Shown piece after piece: positions 49,780 to 59,468 of a stretch of DNA of 64,000 bases (the first letter of the stretch is position 1; every line of letters starts with the position of its first letter). The stretch is from positions 434,001 to 498,000 of the forward strand of contig NZ_JAKKOD010000001.1 in NCBI RefSeq assembly GCF_026226775.1, written 5' to 3'. The notes under the pieces are model-generated. The model saw nothing but the letters and a program-made list of their open reading frames with translations, was not told where the DNA came from and made no database searches. The translations under genes and the position numbers were made by a program. The stretch comes from Avibacterium sp. 21-586. GTDB taxonomy: Bacteria > Pseudomonadota > Gammaproteobacteria > Enterobacterales > Pasteurellaceae.

Positions 49780-50646
49780 TTAGTTTAAATTCTCATATTG
49801 TTGCAACGCCTCAATACGTTTTTCCAATGGCGGATGACTTAAAAATAATGATGCTAATCCACCTCTTTTTCCATTAATTGCAAAGGCTGCAAACTGACCT
49901 TCCATTTGTTGTGGTTCGTGAAGTTGTTGTAAACGGCGTAATGCAGCGATCATTTTTTGTTTACCGACTAAATGGGCTGAACCCGCGTCCGCACGGTATT
50001 CACGGTAGCGTGAGAACCACATCGCGATCATACTCGCTAAGAAACCAAATACCACTTCTAGCACCATTGAAACCAAGAAATAAATTCCGCTGCTGCTTTC
50101 GCCATTGTCGTTGCGATTGCTCGCCACCACGTTGGCAATAAGGCGAGAAATGAAAATCACGAAGGTATTTAACACGCCTTGTAGCAAGGTCATGGTGACC
50201 ATATCGCCATTTTGGATATGACTGATTTCGTGCGCTAGCACCGCTTCTGCTTCGTCTTTCGTCATTGCGTTGAGCAATCCTGTACTCACGGCAACCAAAG
50301 AATTACTTTTGCTTGCACCAGTGGCAAAGGCATTCACATCGGCAGAATGATAAATCGCCACCGTTGGCATTGGAATATTAGCTTCGCGCGCTTGCGTAGC
50401 CACGGTGTTTAATAACCAACGCTCTTGCTCTGTACGCGGCTGTTCGATCACCTGCCCATTGACCGATTTTAACGCCATTGTTTTAGATAAAAATAAGGAA
50501 ATAAACGAGCCACTGAAACCAAACAGTGCCGCCATAATAAGTAGTCCGCTGGCATCTTGTGCGCGGATGCCTGTTAGACTCAAAATAATATTAAAGACAA
50601 TTAGCACTGCCATATTGGTAGCTAAAAAAAGTAAAATTCGCATCAT
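49780..50646 (-). CDS. htpX: Membrane zinc metalloprotease HtpX
   Basis: 288 residues (E. coli 293). Inner-membrane heat-shock protease that degrades damaged membrane proteins with FtsH. Two N-terminal membrane segments, zinc motif HEISH near residue 140, two more hydrophobic segments after it, and third ligand region [17 protein letters not shown] at 50646 is preceded by AGGAA; the open frame to 50685 is not needed. Confidence 0.94.
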   Translation of the reverse strand: MMRILLFLATNMAVLIVFNIILSLTGIRAQDASGLLIMAALFGFSGSFISLFLSKTMALKSVNGQVIEQPRTEQERWLLNTVATQAREANIPMPTVAIYHSADVNAFATGASKSNSLVAVSTGLLNAMTKDEAEAVLAHEISHIQNGDMVTMTLLQGVLNTFVIFISRLIANVVASNRNDNGESSSGIYFLVSMVLEVVFGFLASMIAMWFSRYREYRADAGSAHLVGKQKMIAALRRLQQLHEPQQMEGQFAAFAINGKRGGLASLFLSHPPLEKRIEALQQYENLN

Positions 50647-50745
50647 AAAAAGTTCCTCGCTGTGAGTATGTAGTTGATTATCCAATCAATGATTAAAGGA
50701 ATGATCAATATAATTATAAATTTTGTAATTTCAAGAGATAACGAC

Positions 50746-51819
50746 TCAGTTTTCCCACAAACTCATCTGTTTTTCTTCTTGTTGCTCGGGTAAATTAACG
50801 TGCAAGCCAATTAATCGAATAGATTTATCCTGACGGCGCTGCCAAATTTGTGCCAATAACGCACGGAAATTTTCTTGATTAAAATCCACCGCACTTTTTT
50901 CTAACGTAGTGATTTGGAAATCATCGAATTTTAACTTCACGCCAATTTTGCGTAATTTTTGTAAAGGCAAATCAGGACAAGCACGCTGCACACGGCGCAC
51001 TAATTGCTCATAAAGCTGATTTAGCACCGCTTCACCTTGTTCAAGTGCGGTGATATTTTTCAATAAAGTGGTTTCTACCCCTATGGATTTACGCAATCGC
51101 TCGGGCTGCACTTCCCTTTCATCAATGGCGTGACTAAAATCCCAAATACGCTGTCCGCTCTTGCCGAGTTGATTGAGTAATAAATGCTGTTCAAATTGTT
51201 GTACATCAGCACAGGTTCTTAAGCCCATTTCTAATAAGCGTTGGGTGGTCACTTTCCCCACGCCGGGAATCGCACTAAGCGGCAGGTTGCGAACAAACGC
51301 CTCCACATCATCTGGCTCGATCACAAATTGCCCATTCGGCTTATTTTTATCAGAAGCGATTTTGGCCAGAAATTTTAACGGTGCTACGCCAGCGGAAGCG
51401 GTAAGCTGGGTTTCAGCAAAAATAGTTTGGCGGATTTCTTGTGCGATCCAAGTGGCTGAACCTGAACATTGCTGGCAATCTGTTACATCTAAATAGGCTT
51501 CATCTAAAGATAAGGGTTCAACTAAATGGGTATAACGATGAAATATTTGCTGAATTTGTTGCGACACCTGTTTATACAAAGGCATATTCACAGGTAATAA
51601 AATCAAATGTGGGCAACGTTTCAAGGCTTGCGCCGTTGGCATTGCGCTATGTAAACCAAATTTTCTGGCTTCATAATTGCAAGTACTTAACACGCCACGT
51701 TGCTCAGATGAACCGCCCACCGCCAAAGGTTTGCCTTTGAGATGCGGTTTATCGCGCAGCTCAATAGAAGCATAAAAGCAATCCATATCAATATGAATGA
51801 TTTTTCTGTTTTTTGACAT
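50746..51819 (-). CDS. dinB: DNA polymerase IV
   Basis: 357 residues (E. coli 351). Error-prone Y-family polymerase. Catalytic DMDCFYASIE at the N-terminus and LSLDEAYLDVT; helix-hairpin-helix LSAIPGVGKVTTQRLLEMG; the C-terminal end QMSLWEN resembles the beta-clamp-binding peptide. No LexA box (CTGT-N8-ACAG) is seen before it. Two uptake signals lie inside. Confidence 0.95.
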   Translation of the reverse strand: MSKNRKIIHIDMDCFYASIELRDKPHLKGKPLAVGGSSEQRGVLSTCNYEARKFGLHSAMPTAQALKRCPHLILLPVNMPLYKQVSQQIQQIFHRYTHLVEPLSLDEAYLDVTDCQQCSGSATWIAQEIRQTIFAETQLTASAGVAPLKFLAKIASDKNKPNGQFVIEPDDVEAFVRNLPLSAIPGVGKVTTQRLLEMGLRTCADVQQFEQHLLLNQLGKSGQRIWDFSHAIDEREVQPERLRKSIGVETTLLKNITALEQGEAVLNQLYEQLVRRVQRACPDLPLQKLRKIGVKLKFDDFQITTLEKSAVDFNQENFRALLAQIWQRRQDKSIRLIGLHVNLPEQQEEKQMSLWEN

Positions 51820-51920
51820 TATGGCGTAAATTTCTGGAAAAAATAATGGATAAAGTGCGGTGCAAAATTGGCAATATTTTACCTGTTTTTGAGGCCAATC
51901 GAAAATAACAAAAGTATGGC

Positions 51921-51950
51921 AAAAAATTAGGGCGAATTTCTCGCCCTAAC
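51921..51950 (-). terminator. Terminator of the glycogen operon (after glgP)
   Basis: TTAGGGCGA (51927-51935) / TCGCCCTAA (51941-51949), 5-base loop, T-run on the minus strand. Confidence 0.9.
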
Positions 51951-51965
51951 ACTTTCAATGAATGT

Positions 51966-54428
51966 TTAGCTTAATTTGAGTGGTTGGATTTTCCAGATTT
52001 TTTCAGCGTATTCTTCAATAGTTCTGTCTGATGAGAAGAAACTCATATTGACAATATTTTGTAATGCACTGTTTGTCCACGCATTTTGATCGCGATATTT
52101 TTCATCAACCTGCTTTTGTGCCTCCACATAACTTTGGAAATCCGCAAAAGATTGATAATAATCGTGATAGCACAAACCGTTAAGTAAATCTTGATAACGA
52201 TGTGGATCATTAGGCGAGAAAAATCCTGAGGTAATTTGATCAATCACTCGGCGTAACTGTTCATTGCTTTGGTAAATATCGTAAGGACGATAACCGTTAC
52301 GGCGTAACTCTTCCACTTGCTCTACAGTATGGCCAAAGATGAAAATATTGTCTTGCCCCACATTTTCCAAAATTTCTACGTTTGCACCGTCCAATGTTCC
52401 CAAGGTTAAAGCACCATTGAGTGCAAATTTCATATTACTCGTACCTGAGGCTTCTGTTCCGGCTAAAGAAATTTGTTCCGAAATATCTGCTGCAGGAATA
52501 ATGATTTGGGCAAGGCTGACGCTGTAATTTGGTATAAATACAACTTTCATAAGACCTTTTAATCGCTCATCGTTATTAACGATTTTCGCCACATCATTAA
52601 TCAAGTTAATGGTTTGTTTTGCTGCATAGTAAGCAGATGCAGCTTTCCCTGCAAAGATAAATACCCTAGGAGTCCAATCTTTTTCGGGATTTTCCAACAT
52701 CGCATTATAACGTGCAATAATATGTAATACATTAAGAATTTGACGTTTATATTCGTGGATCCGCTTCACCTGTACATCAAATAAAGCATCTGGGTTAAGT
52801 TCAATTCCCAATTCTTTTTTCACATAATCAGCCAAGCGAACTTTGTTGGCTCGCTTAATAACTGGGATAGCTTTTTTCACCTCTGGATCGTTAATATGTG
52901 CTTTGAACTCATTTAATAAGCTCAGATCGCGACGCCATTCAGTACCTATATAACGATCAAATAATGCTGATAAATCAGGGTTTGCGACAGCAATCCAACG
53001 GCGAGGTGTAATACCATTAGTTACATTTGTAAAACGTTCTGGATAAATGTATGCAAAATCAGCAAAGGTTGAAGTAACCATTAAATCAGAATGGATTGCA
53101 GCTACACCATTTACTTTATGAGAACCAACAACAGAAAGCCATCCCATACGGACTTTACGGGTATCGCCTTCTTCAATTAAAGATACTCTGCGAATAAAGT
53201 CATCATCAGTTGTTACATTTGTTCTCACATATTCTAAGAAATAATCATTTATTTCAAAGATAATTTGTAAATGGCGCGGTAAGATTTTTGCCATCATTTC
53301 CACTGGCCAGGTTTCTAATGCTTCAGACATTAATGTATGACAAGTGTAAGAGAAAATCTTATGGCACATCTCCCATGCTGAATTCCAATCATAGCCTTCT
53401 TTATCCAATAAAATATACATCAACTCAGGAATCGCTAAGGCTGGATGAGTGTCGTTTAAGTGGATTGCCACTTTATCAGCTAAATTTGCCACGGTACCGT
53501 GAGTACGTTTATGGCGTTTAATAATATCTTGCAAGGAAGCTGAAACTAAGAAATATTCCTGACGTAAACGTAGCTCACGTCCTGCCCAAGTAGAATCGTC
53601 AGGATAAAGCACTCGAGATACATTTTCACTAGCTGCACGATCTTCAATAGCCCTGAAGTAATCCCCACGATTAAATTCTGCAAGATTAAAGGAATCTCCT
53701 GCATGAGCACTCCACAATCGTAATGTGGTTGCACTATCATTGTCATAACCAGGAATCATTTGATCATAAGCAAGTGCGGTAATTTCTTCTGTATTTTCCC
53801 AAACACATTTCTTTCCTTCAAAATGAATATGTCCACCAAATGAAATGTTAAATCGCTTAGATGGACGAATAAACTCCCAAGGTGAACCTTTTTCTAACCA
53901 CGCATCTGGTTTTTCAACTTGTTTTCCATCTTCAATAGTTTGTTGAAACATTCCGTATTCATAGCGAATCCCATAGCCCATACCAGGAATTGCTAATGTT
54001 GCGATAGAATCCATAAAACAGGCGGCTAAACGCCCTAGTCCACCATTTCCCAAACCAGGATCAACTTCTTTTTCGATGATTTCTTCTAAATCCACATCAA
54101 GTTCTGCTAATGCGTCTTTAGCAAGGGTGTAAACGCCCTCTGCAATCAACGCATTAGAGAGGGTGCGTCCCATTAAATATTCCATTGATAAATAATAAAC
54201 ACGGCGTGTTTTTTCATCACGGGATTGACGGGCAGTAGAAATCCAGCCCTCTGTAACAAGATCACGCACTGCATAAAGGGTGGCGTTTAGCCAATCACGT
54301 TGACTTGCTTCTTGTGGGGAACGTCCAATTAAAAAAATAAGTTTATAAACAATCGCTTTTTTTAATGAGTCAGTAGTCTGCTCTGGCTGGTTGTAAGAAA
54401 ATGGAAAATCAGTACTATCTATTGTCAT
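51966..54428 (-). CDS. glgP: Glycogen phosphorylase
   Basis: 820 residues (E. coli 815). Releases glucose 1-phosphate from chain ends of glycogen. The pyridoxal phosphate lysine is Lys667 in [11 protein letters not shown]. Conserved [19 protein letters not shown] and [10 protein letters not shown]. Last gene of the operon, 164 bases after glgA. ATG at 54428 preceded by GGAGAG; the open frame to 54494 is not needed. Confidence 0.97.
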   Translation of the reverse strand: MTIDSTDFPFSYNQPEQTTDSLKKAIVYKLIFLIGRSPQEASQRDWLNATLYAVRDLVTEGWISTARQSRDEKTRRVYYLSMEYLMGRTLSNALIAEGVYTLAKDALAELDVDLEEIIEKEVDPGLGNGGLGRLAACFMDSIATLAIPGMGYGIRYEYGMFQQTIEDGKQVEKPDAWLEKGSPWEFIRPSKRFNISFGGHIHFEGKKCVWENTEEITALAYDQMIPGYDNDSATTLRLWSAHAGDSFNLAEFNRGDYFRAIEDRAASENVSRVLYPDDSTWAGRELRLRQEYFLVSASLQDIIKRHKRTHGTVANLADKVAIHLNDTHPALAIPELMYILLDKEGYDWNSAWEMCHKIFSYTCHTLMSEALETWPVEMMAKILPRHLQIIFEINDYFLEYVRTNVTTDDDFIRRVSLIEEGDTRKVRMGWLSVVGSHKVNGVAAIHSDLMVTSTFADFAYIYPERFTNVTNGITPRRWIAVANPDLSALFDRYIGTEWRRDLSLLNEFKAHINDPEVKKAIPVIKRANKVRLADYVKKELGIELNPDALFDVQVKRIHEYKRQILNVLHIIARYNAMLENPEKDWTPRVFIFAGKAASAYYAAKQTINLINDVAKIVNNDERLKGLMKVVFIPNYSVSLAQIIIPAADISEQISLAGTEASGTSNMKFALNGALTLGTLDGANVEILENVGQDNIFIFGHTVEQVEELRRNGYRPYDIYQSNEQLRRVIDQITSGFFSPNDPHRYQDLLNGLCYHDYYQSFADFQSYVEAQKQVDEKYRDQNAWTNSALQNIVNMSFFSSDRTIEEYAEKIWKIQPLKLS

Positions 54429-54504
54429 AAGTGGCTCTCCTAATATATCAAATTTAAACTGTTGTATTTTTATCCTTTTTGAATAAAAATACAACGAAAA
54501 TCAT

Positions 54505-54533
54505 CTAAAAAACTACAGGTTTTTCTACTGTAT
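54505..54533 (-). promoter_or_regulatory. Weak hairpin with T-run between glgA and glgP
   Basis: On the minus strand, TACAG and CTGTA pair around a 9-base loop and are followed by a T-run. It may reduce read-through into glgP. Only 5-6 bp, so uncertain. Confidence 0.3.
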
Positions 54534-54592
54534 TTTTTGTTGTACCGCATTTTAGTACTACGCAATTTTGCCAAACTATATCATCAGGCATT

Positions 54593-56023
54593 TCAAATTC
54601 GTTGATATAAATTTTGATAATGCTCAGCAGCAATTTGCCAACCAAAATCTTGTTCCATAGCAACCACGCGCACGCTTTGCCATAAGCGTTGTTTTTGCCA
54701 TAATGCAAAAACGTTATTAATTGCCCAACGTAGCCCTTCGGCATCGGCATCATTAAACACAAATCCTGTGGCTTTGCGTGCTTTGATATTTTCAGAATAG
54801 CTATCTACCACCGTATCCGCCAAGCCGCCTGTGGCGCGTACTAATGGTAACGTGCCGTATTTCAAGCCATAAAGCTGGGTTAAGCCACAAGGCTCAAAAC
54901 GACTTGGTACTAAAATCACATCACCACCTGCAATAATTAGGTGCGATAAGGCTTCATCATAGCCAATTTTTACCGCGATATTTTCAGGATAACGCTCTGC
55001 AAGATGGCGTAATCCTTCTTCTAAATGTGGTGCACCTGAACCAAGTAAGGCAAGCTGACCACCTTGTTGTACAATGGTTTCGGCACTTTGAATAAGTAAA
55101 TCCACCCCTTTTTGTTCGGTTAAACGGGTAACCATTACAAATAACAAGGCATCAGGCTGTTGTGGAAGATTGAAATAAGCCTGCAATTTTTCTTTATTTT
55201 TACGTTTGCCTGCCATTGCCTTTAATTTGTAATGATCTTCAATGTACTGATCCACATTCGGGTTCCAAATTTGCTCATCAACGCCATTAAGAATGCCGAC
55301 TAATCGCCCTTGATGCGCTAAGGTTTGTAGCAAGCCTTGCAAGCCATAACCAAATTCCGGTGTGGTAATTTCTTTGGCATAAGTTGGGCTAACAGCGGTA
55401 ACCACATCGGAATAATAAAGACCTGATTTTAAATAAGAAATTTGTCCGTGTAACTCTAAGCCATCAATATGGAACATTTCCAATGGAAGACCTAGTTCAA
55501 ACAAATGGTGATAAGAAAACACACCTTGATAGGCGAGATTATGAATGGTAAACACGGATTTCGCTGGACGACCTTTAAGCGCTAAATAGGCACTGGTTAA
55601 TCCAGCGTGCCAATCGTGTGCGTGCACCACATCTGCTTGCCACCACGCATCTAAGCCCACAGCAAGTTCTGCCCCAACCCAACCGAGCAAAGCAAAACGC
55701 TTATAGTTATCCGCGTAATCATTATACCATTGATCGTGGTAAGGGTTACCCTCTCTGGCATACAAATGTGGTGCGTCAATTAAATAAACGCCTAGCCCGT
55801 TATATTCGCCATAACGTAGCACAATATGCCCAGCAAAATTATCAAATTCCGCCACCACAACGGTGTCAGGAATGCCTGCGGCAATCGCTGGATAAGCCGG
55901 TAGTAAAACGCGGGTATCCATACCAATTTGTTGTTGTGCAAAAGGCAATGCGCCCATTACATCAGCTAATCCACCTGTTTTGAGTAGCGGATAAAGTTCT
56001 GAACAGACGTGTAAAACTCTCAT
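54593..56023 (-). CDS. glgA: Glycogen synthase
   Basis: 476 residues (E. coli 477). Adds glucose from ADP-glucose to glycogen. GT5/GT-B fold; KTGGL at residues 15-19 (ADP-glucose binding) and, in the C-terminal half, [26 protein letters not shown] precedes the ATG. 74 bases after glgC. Confidence 0.97.
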   Translation of the reverse strand: MRVLHVCSELYPLLKTGGLADVMGALPFAQQQIGMDTRVLLPAYPAIAAGIPDTVVVAEFDNFAGHIVLRYGEYNGLGVYLIDAPHLYAREGNPYHDQWYNDYADNYKRFALLGWVGAELAVGLDAWWQADVVHAHDWHAGLTSAYLALKGRPAKSVFTIHNLAYQGVFSYHHLFELGLPLEMFHIDGLELHGQISYLKSGLYYSDVVTAVSPTYAKEITTPEFGYGLQGLLQTLAHQGRLVGILNGVDEQIWNPNVDQYIEDHYKLKAMAGKRKNKEKLQAYFNLPQQPDALLFVMVTRLTEQKGVDLLIQSAETIVQQGGQLALLGSGAPHLEEGLRHLAERYPENIAVKIGYDEALSHLIIAGGDVILVPSRFEPCGLTQLYGLKYGTLPLVRATGGLADTVVDSYSENIKARKATGFVFNDADAEGLRWAINNVFALWQKQRLWQSVRVVAMEQDFGWQIAAEHYQNLYQRI

Positions 56024-56042
56024 TCTTTCTATTCCTTAAAAC

Positions 56043-56087
56043 AGAGAAATACGGTGAAAATTGGTAAAAATTCCACCGCACTTCTCT
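56043..56087 (-). promoter_or_regulatory. Imperfect hairpin between glgC and glgA
   Basis: AGAGAA (56043-56048) and CGGTG (56052-56056) pair with CACCG (56074-56078) and TTCTCT (56082-56087). One arm holds an exact uptake signal (56075-56083), the other a form with two changes. Only a weak T-run follows, so it is more likely to attenuate than to stop transcription. Confidence 0.4.
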
Positions 56088-56097
56088 TTGCGTTGTA

Positions 56098-57411
56098 TTA
56101 ATCTAAATGTGCCTCAAAAGCCACTTTTTCACCATTTAATTTCTTTAACATTGACGCTGTAACTAGTACGACGCCGCCGCTACTGACTCTAAAGCGTTTG
56201 CTATCAAGTTCTAAATCGACACCAATTTTCATTCCATCTGGAATGACACTGTGTCGATCAACAATACAACGTCTTAGCACGCAATTTTTGCCAATCGTAA
56301 CTTGCGGTAACACGACACTATGATCAACCAATGAGTCTTCTTGCACGGTAACACGATCAAAGAGGACGGAATAGCTAATAGATGCGTCAGTAATCACGCA
56401 ACCACCAGAAATTAAACTATTATCTACCGGCTTGATATCTGATTTGCTATAAAAGAATTTTGACGGATAAGTCTGTGTTGGGTTACCACGAATTGGCCAA
56501 CGTTGATCATAAATATCCAATTGCGGATTTTCAGAAACCAAGTCAATATTTGATTGCCAGAAACTATCCAATGTACCTACATCACGCCAGTAAATTTCGC
56601 CATCGGTGTTACGTCCCATACAAGAACGGCTGAATGGGTGAGCATAAAGGGTGCCTTCTTCTAAACATTTCGGCAACACATCTTTACCGAAATCGTGAGA
56701 AGTATAAGGCGTGTTCACTTCACGCTCTAAAATATCGTACAAGTAATCAGCATTAAACACATAAATACCCATTGAAGCCAAAGAAATATTTGGCTTACCT
56801 GCCATTGCTGGTGGATCTTTTGGTTTTTCAACGAAAGCTTTTACTTTAAGATTTTCATCTACCGCCATCACACCAAATTCACAAGCCTTTTCACGTTCCA
56901 CTTCAATACAGCCAACGGTACATTTTGCATTGCTTGAAACGTGATCGAGCAACATTTGGCTATAATCTTGTTTATAAATATGGTCGCCAGCTAAGATTAA
57001 AATATATTTTGGGCAGTAATGATCACGAATGATCGCCATATTTTGATACACAGCATCTGCCGTGCCACGATACCAAGTAGAATCATCAATTTGCTGACGA
57101 GCAGGCAACATATCAATAAACTCACCACGCTCTTGTGGCAAGAACGACCAACCTTTTTGTAAATGGCGTAATAAAGAATGTGCTGCATATTGGGTAACCA
57201 CTCCAATATGGGTCAATCCAGAGTTAATACAGTTGGATAAGGCAAAATCAATAATTCGTCTGTTGCCGCCAAAATAAAGTGCCGGTTTTGCGCGTTTATC
57301 TGTTAGCTCATAAAGTCTAGAACCTCGTCCTCCAGCTAAAATTAACACTAAGGTATCTTTCACAAGATCATATTTATTAGGTGATTTTGAAATACTGTTA
57401 CTCATTTGCAT
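56098..57411 (-). CDS. glgC: Glucose-1-phosphate adenylyltransferase
   Basis: 437 residues (E. coli 431). Forms ADP-glucose, the committed step of glycogen synthesis; allosteric control is usual. LILAGGRGSRL near residues 23-33 (nucleotide binding), YFGGNRRIIDFALSNC, and FVEKP. C-terminal left-handed beta helix. Two ATG codons (57411 and 57405) are possible; GAGGAAA suits either. 10 bases after glgX. Confidence 0.97.
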   Translation of the reverse strand: MQMSNSISKSPNKYDLVKDTLVLILAGGRGSRLYELTDKRAKPALYFGGNRRIIDFALSNCINSGLTHIGVVTQYAAHSLLRHLQKGWSFLPQERGEFIDMLPARQQIDDSTWYRGTADAVYQNMAIIRDHYCPKYILILAGDHIYKQDYSQMLLDHVSSNAKCTVGCIEVEREKACEFGVMAVDENLKVKAFVEKPKDPPAMAGKPNISLASMGIYVFNADYLYDILEREVNTPYTSHDFGKDVLPKCLEEGTLYAHPFSRSCMGRNTDGEIYWRDVGTLDSFWQSNIDLVSENPQLDIYDQRWPIRGNPTQTYPSKFFYSKSDIKPVDNSLISGGCVITDASISYSVLFDRVTVQEDSLVDHSVVLPQVTIGKNCVLRRCIVDRHSVIPDGMKIGVDLELDSKRFRVSSGGVVLVTASMLKKLNGEKVAFEAHLD

Positions 57412-57421
57412 TTTCCTCGCA

Positions 57422-59455
57422 TTAAATTATTGATTTCTCAATAGTGATTTCCTTTTTTCGTGCACATACGAATGCGAGATCATTCACAGCCCATAGATTT
57501 CCTTGCATTTGTACGAATGCAGCACCACTATATACAACATCCCAGTTCCCATCTGGCAACAAGAATGTTTGTAATTCTGCTTTTGCATTGATTAAAACTA
57601 ACCAATCTTCATCTAATTGAATTTGCATTGCTTTGCTATGGTGATTGTGCCAATCTTCCACACGCATTAATTCCCCTTGTGGATTGCGCCATTGCACATT
57701 TTCATCAGTCCACCATTGATCCCGTTGTAGGCTTGGGATCGTTTTACGCAATGCAATAAATTGTTTTACCGCTTCAAATAAGTGCGGTTGAAATGCCTGC
57801 CAATTTAACCAAGTAATTTCGTTATCTTGGCAATAGGCGTTATTGTTGCCTTGTTGACTATGTCCAAATTCATCGCCCGCCAGTAGCATTGGTGTGCCAT
57901 TGGCTAACAACAAACTGCCTAGCAAACCACAAGCGCTCAGAAAGCGTTGGTATTTCATCTCATCAGGAATATTTTCCACGCCTTCTATGCCATGGTTATA
58001 ACTATAATTTTCGTTACGCCCATCACGGTTTTGCTCGCCATTGGCAAGATTATGTTTTTCGTTATAACTGGTGAGATCGCACAGGGTAAAGCCATCGTGT
58101 GCGGTGATAAAATTCACTGAATTATGCGGCTTGCGATCGCCATTTTGATAAATATCGCTTGATCCTGCGAAACGTTGCGCAAAGCCACCTAATTCACCAC
58201 TTTTCCACAGCCAAAAACGGCACATATCATCACGGAAACGATCGTTCCATTCAGCAAAATAGCTCGGGAAATTGCCTACTTGATAGCCTCCCTCGCCAAT
58301 GTCCCAAGGTTCTGCAATAAATTTGCAGTGCTGTAAACGTGGCTCTTGCGCAATTTCTGCAAACAGCTGTGCCTGTGGGTTAAAAGCTGGGGTTTCTCTG
58401 CCTAACACTGTGGCGAGATCAAAACGGAAACCGTCAATATGACATTCTTCCACCCAATAAATTAAGCAATCCAACACCCAACGGCGAGTAATATCATTAG
58501 CTAAATTTAAGGTATTGCCACAGCCTGTGGCATTTAGATATTCGCCCTGCTCGTTTTGCCAATAGTAAGTCCGATCATCAATTCCACGCTGGCTAAAGGT
58601 TGGAAAGTGTTTTTCTGATTCCATACTGTGGTTAAATACCACATCTAAAATCACTTCAATGCCCGCTTGGTGAAGTGCGCGAACCATTGTTTTAAATTCG
58701 CTTAATGGCGTTGTGCCTGCCTGCTCCGACCAATATGCAGACTCCACCGCAAACATTGCCAAAGGGCTATATCCCCAATAATTGGCTAATCCTTTTTCCT
58801 GTAAATGGGGTTCATCGAGGTGGTAATTTATTGGCAAAATTTCCACCGCACTGATGCCAAGTTCTTTTAAATAGGCAATCATTGTGGGGTGTGCCAAGCC
58901 TGCATAAGTGCCACGAATATCTTCGGGCAAATCTTCTCTCAGCTGCGTGAAACCTTTAATGTGCAATTCATAAATGATAGTTTCTGCCCAAGGCGTGGCT
59001 AAGGGTTTATCGCCTTGCCAATCAAATGATTCGCTAGCCAATACCGCTTTTGGAGCAAGATGTGCGTTATCTCGCGGATCACTAAGCAAAAACCATTGCT
59101 GTTTTTCCGCACTACTTAAATCTGGCTTGCCGATGACAGCTTTGGCATAAGGATCAAACATTAATTTTTGTGGATTGCACAATGCGCCGTCTTTTCCCGT
59201 AATACGAAAGCCATATTGCGTACCATAAGGTAGATCACCCACCCACAAATGCCAAACCTCTCCACTTTGGTACATTTCTAGAGGCAATTCTTGTCCGTCA
59301 AAAAATAAACACAATTTGACGTTTTCTGCACAGGAAGAAAATAAGGCAAAATTCCACCCCACTTTTTTCTCACCTGAAGCATATTGCAAAATTTCAACGC
59401 TACTTCCTAAGGGATAAGGCTTTCCTACTGCCGTGCTGATCATTGTGCTATCCAT
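57422..59455 (-). CDS. glgX: Glycogen debranching enzyme GlgX
   Basis: 677 residues (E. coli 657). Cuts alpha-1,6 branches of limit dextrins left by GlgP. N-terminal CBM48 domain, then GH13 core: nucleophile region DGFRFDLA, acid region FIAEPWD and AHDGFT. 13 bases after glgB, with no clear ribosome binding site, so probably coupled to it. Confidence 0.95.
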   Translation of the reverse strand: MDSTMISTAVGKPYPLGSSVEILQYASGEKKVGWNFALFSSCAENVKLCLFFDGQELPLEMYQSGEVWHLWVGDLPYGTQYGFRITGKDGALCNPQKLMFDPYAKAVIGKPDLSSAEKQQWFLLSDPRDNAHLAPKAVLASESFDWQGDKPLATPWAETIIYELHIKGFTQLREDLPEDIRGTYAGLAHPTMIAYLKELGISAVEILPINYHLDEPHLQEKGLANYWGYSPLAMFAVESAYWSEQAGTTPLSEFKTMVRALHQAGIEVILDVVFNHSMESEKHFPTFSQRGIDDRTYYWQNEQGEYLNATGCGNTLNLANDITRRWVLDCLIYWVEECHIDGFRFDLATVLGRETPAFNPQAQLFAEIAQEPRLQHCKFIAEPWDIGEGGYQVGNFPSYFAEWNDRFRDDMCRFWLWKSGELGGFAQRFAGSSDIYQNGDRKPHNSVNFITAHDGFTLCDLTSYNEKHNLANGEQNRDGRNENYSYNHGIEGVENIPDEMKYQRFLSACGLLGSLLLANGTPMLLAGDEFGHSQQGNNNAYCQDNEITWLNWQAFQPHLFEAVKQFIALRKTIPSLQRDQWWTDENVQWRNPQGELMRVEDWHNHHSKAMQIQLDEDWLVLINAKAELQTFLLPDGNWDVVYSGAAFVQMQGNLWAVNDLAFVCARKKEITIEKSII

Positions 59456-59468
59456 TTATTCGTTTTAC

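Noticed and set aside
51820-51965. LexA box upstream of dinB
   Set aside because: No CTGT-N8-ACAG sequence is present; only a CTGT half is seen.
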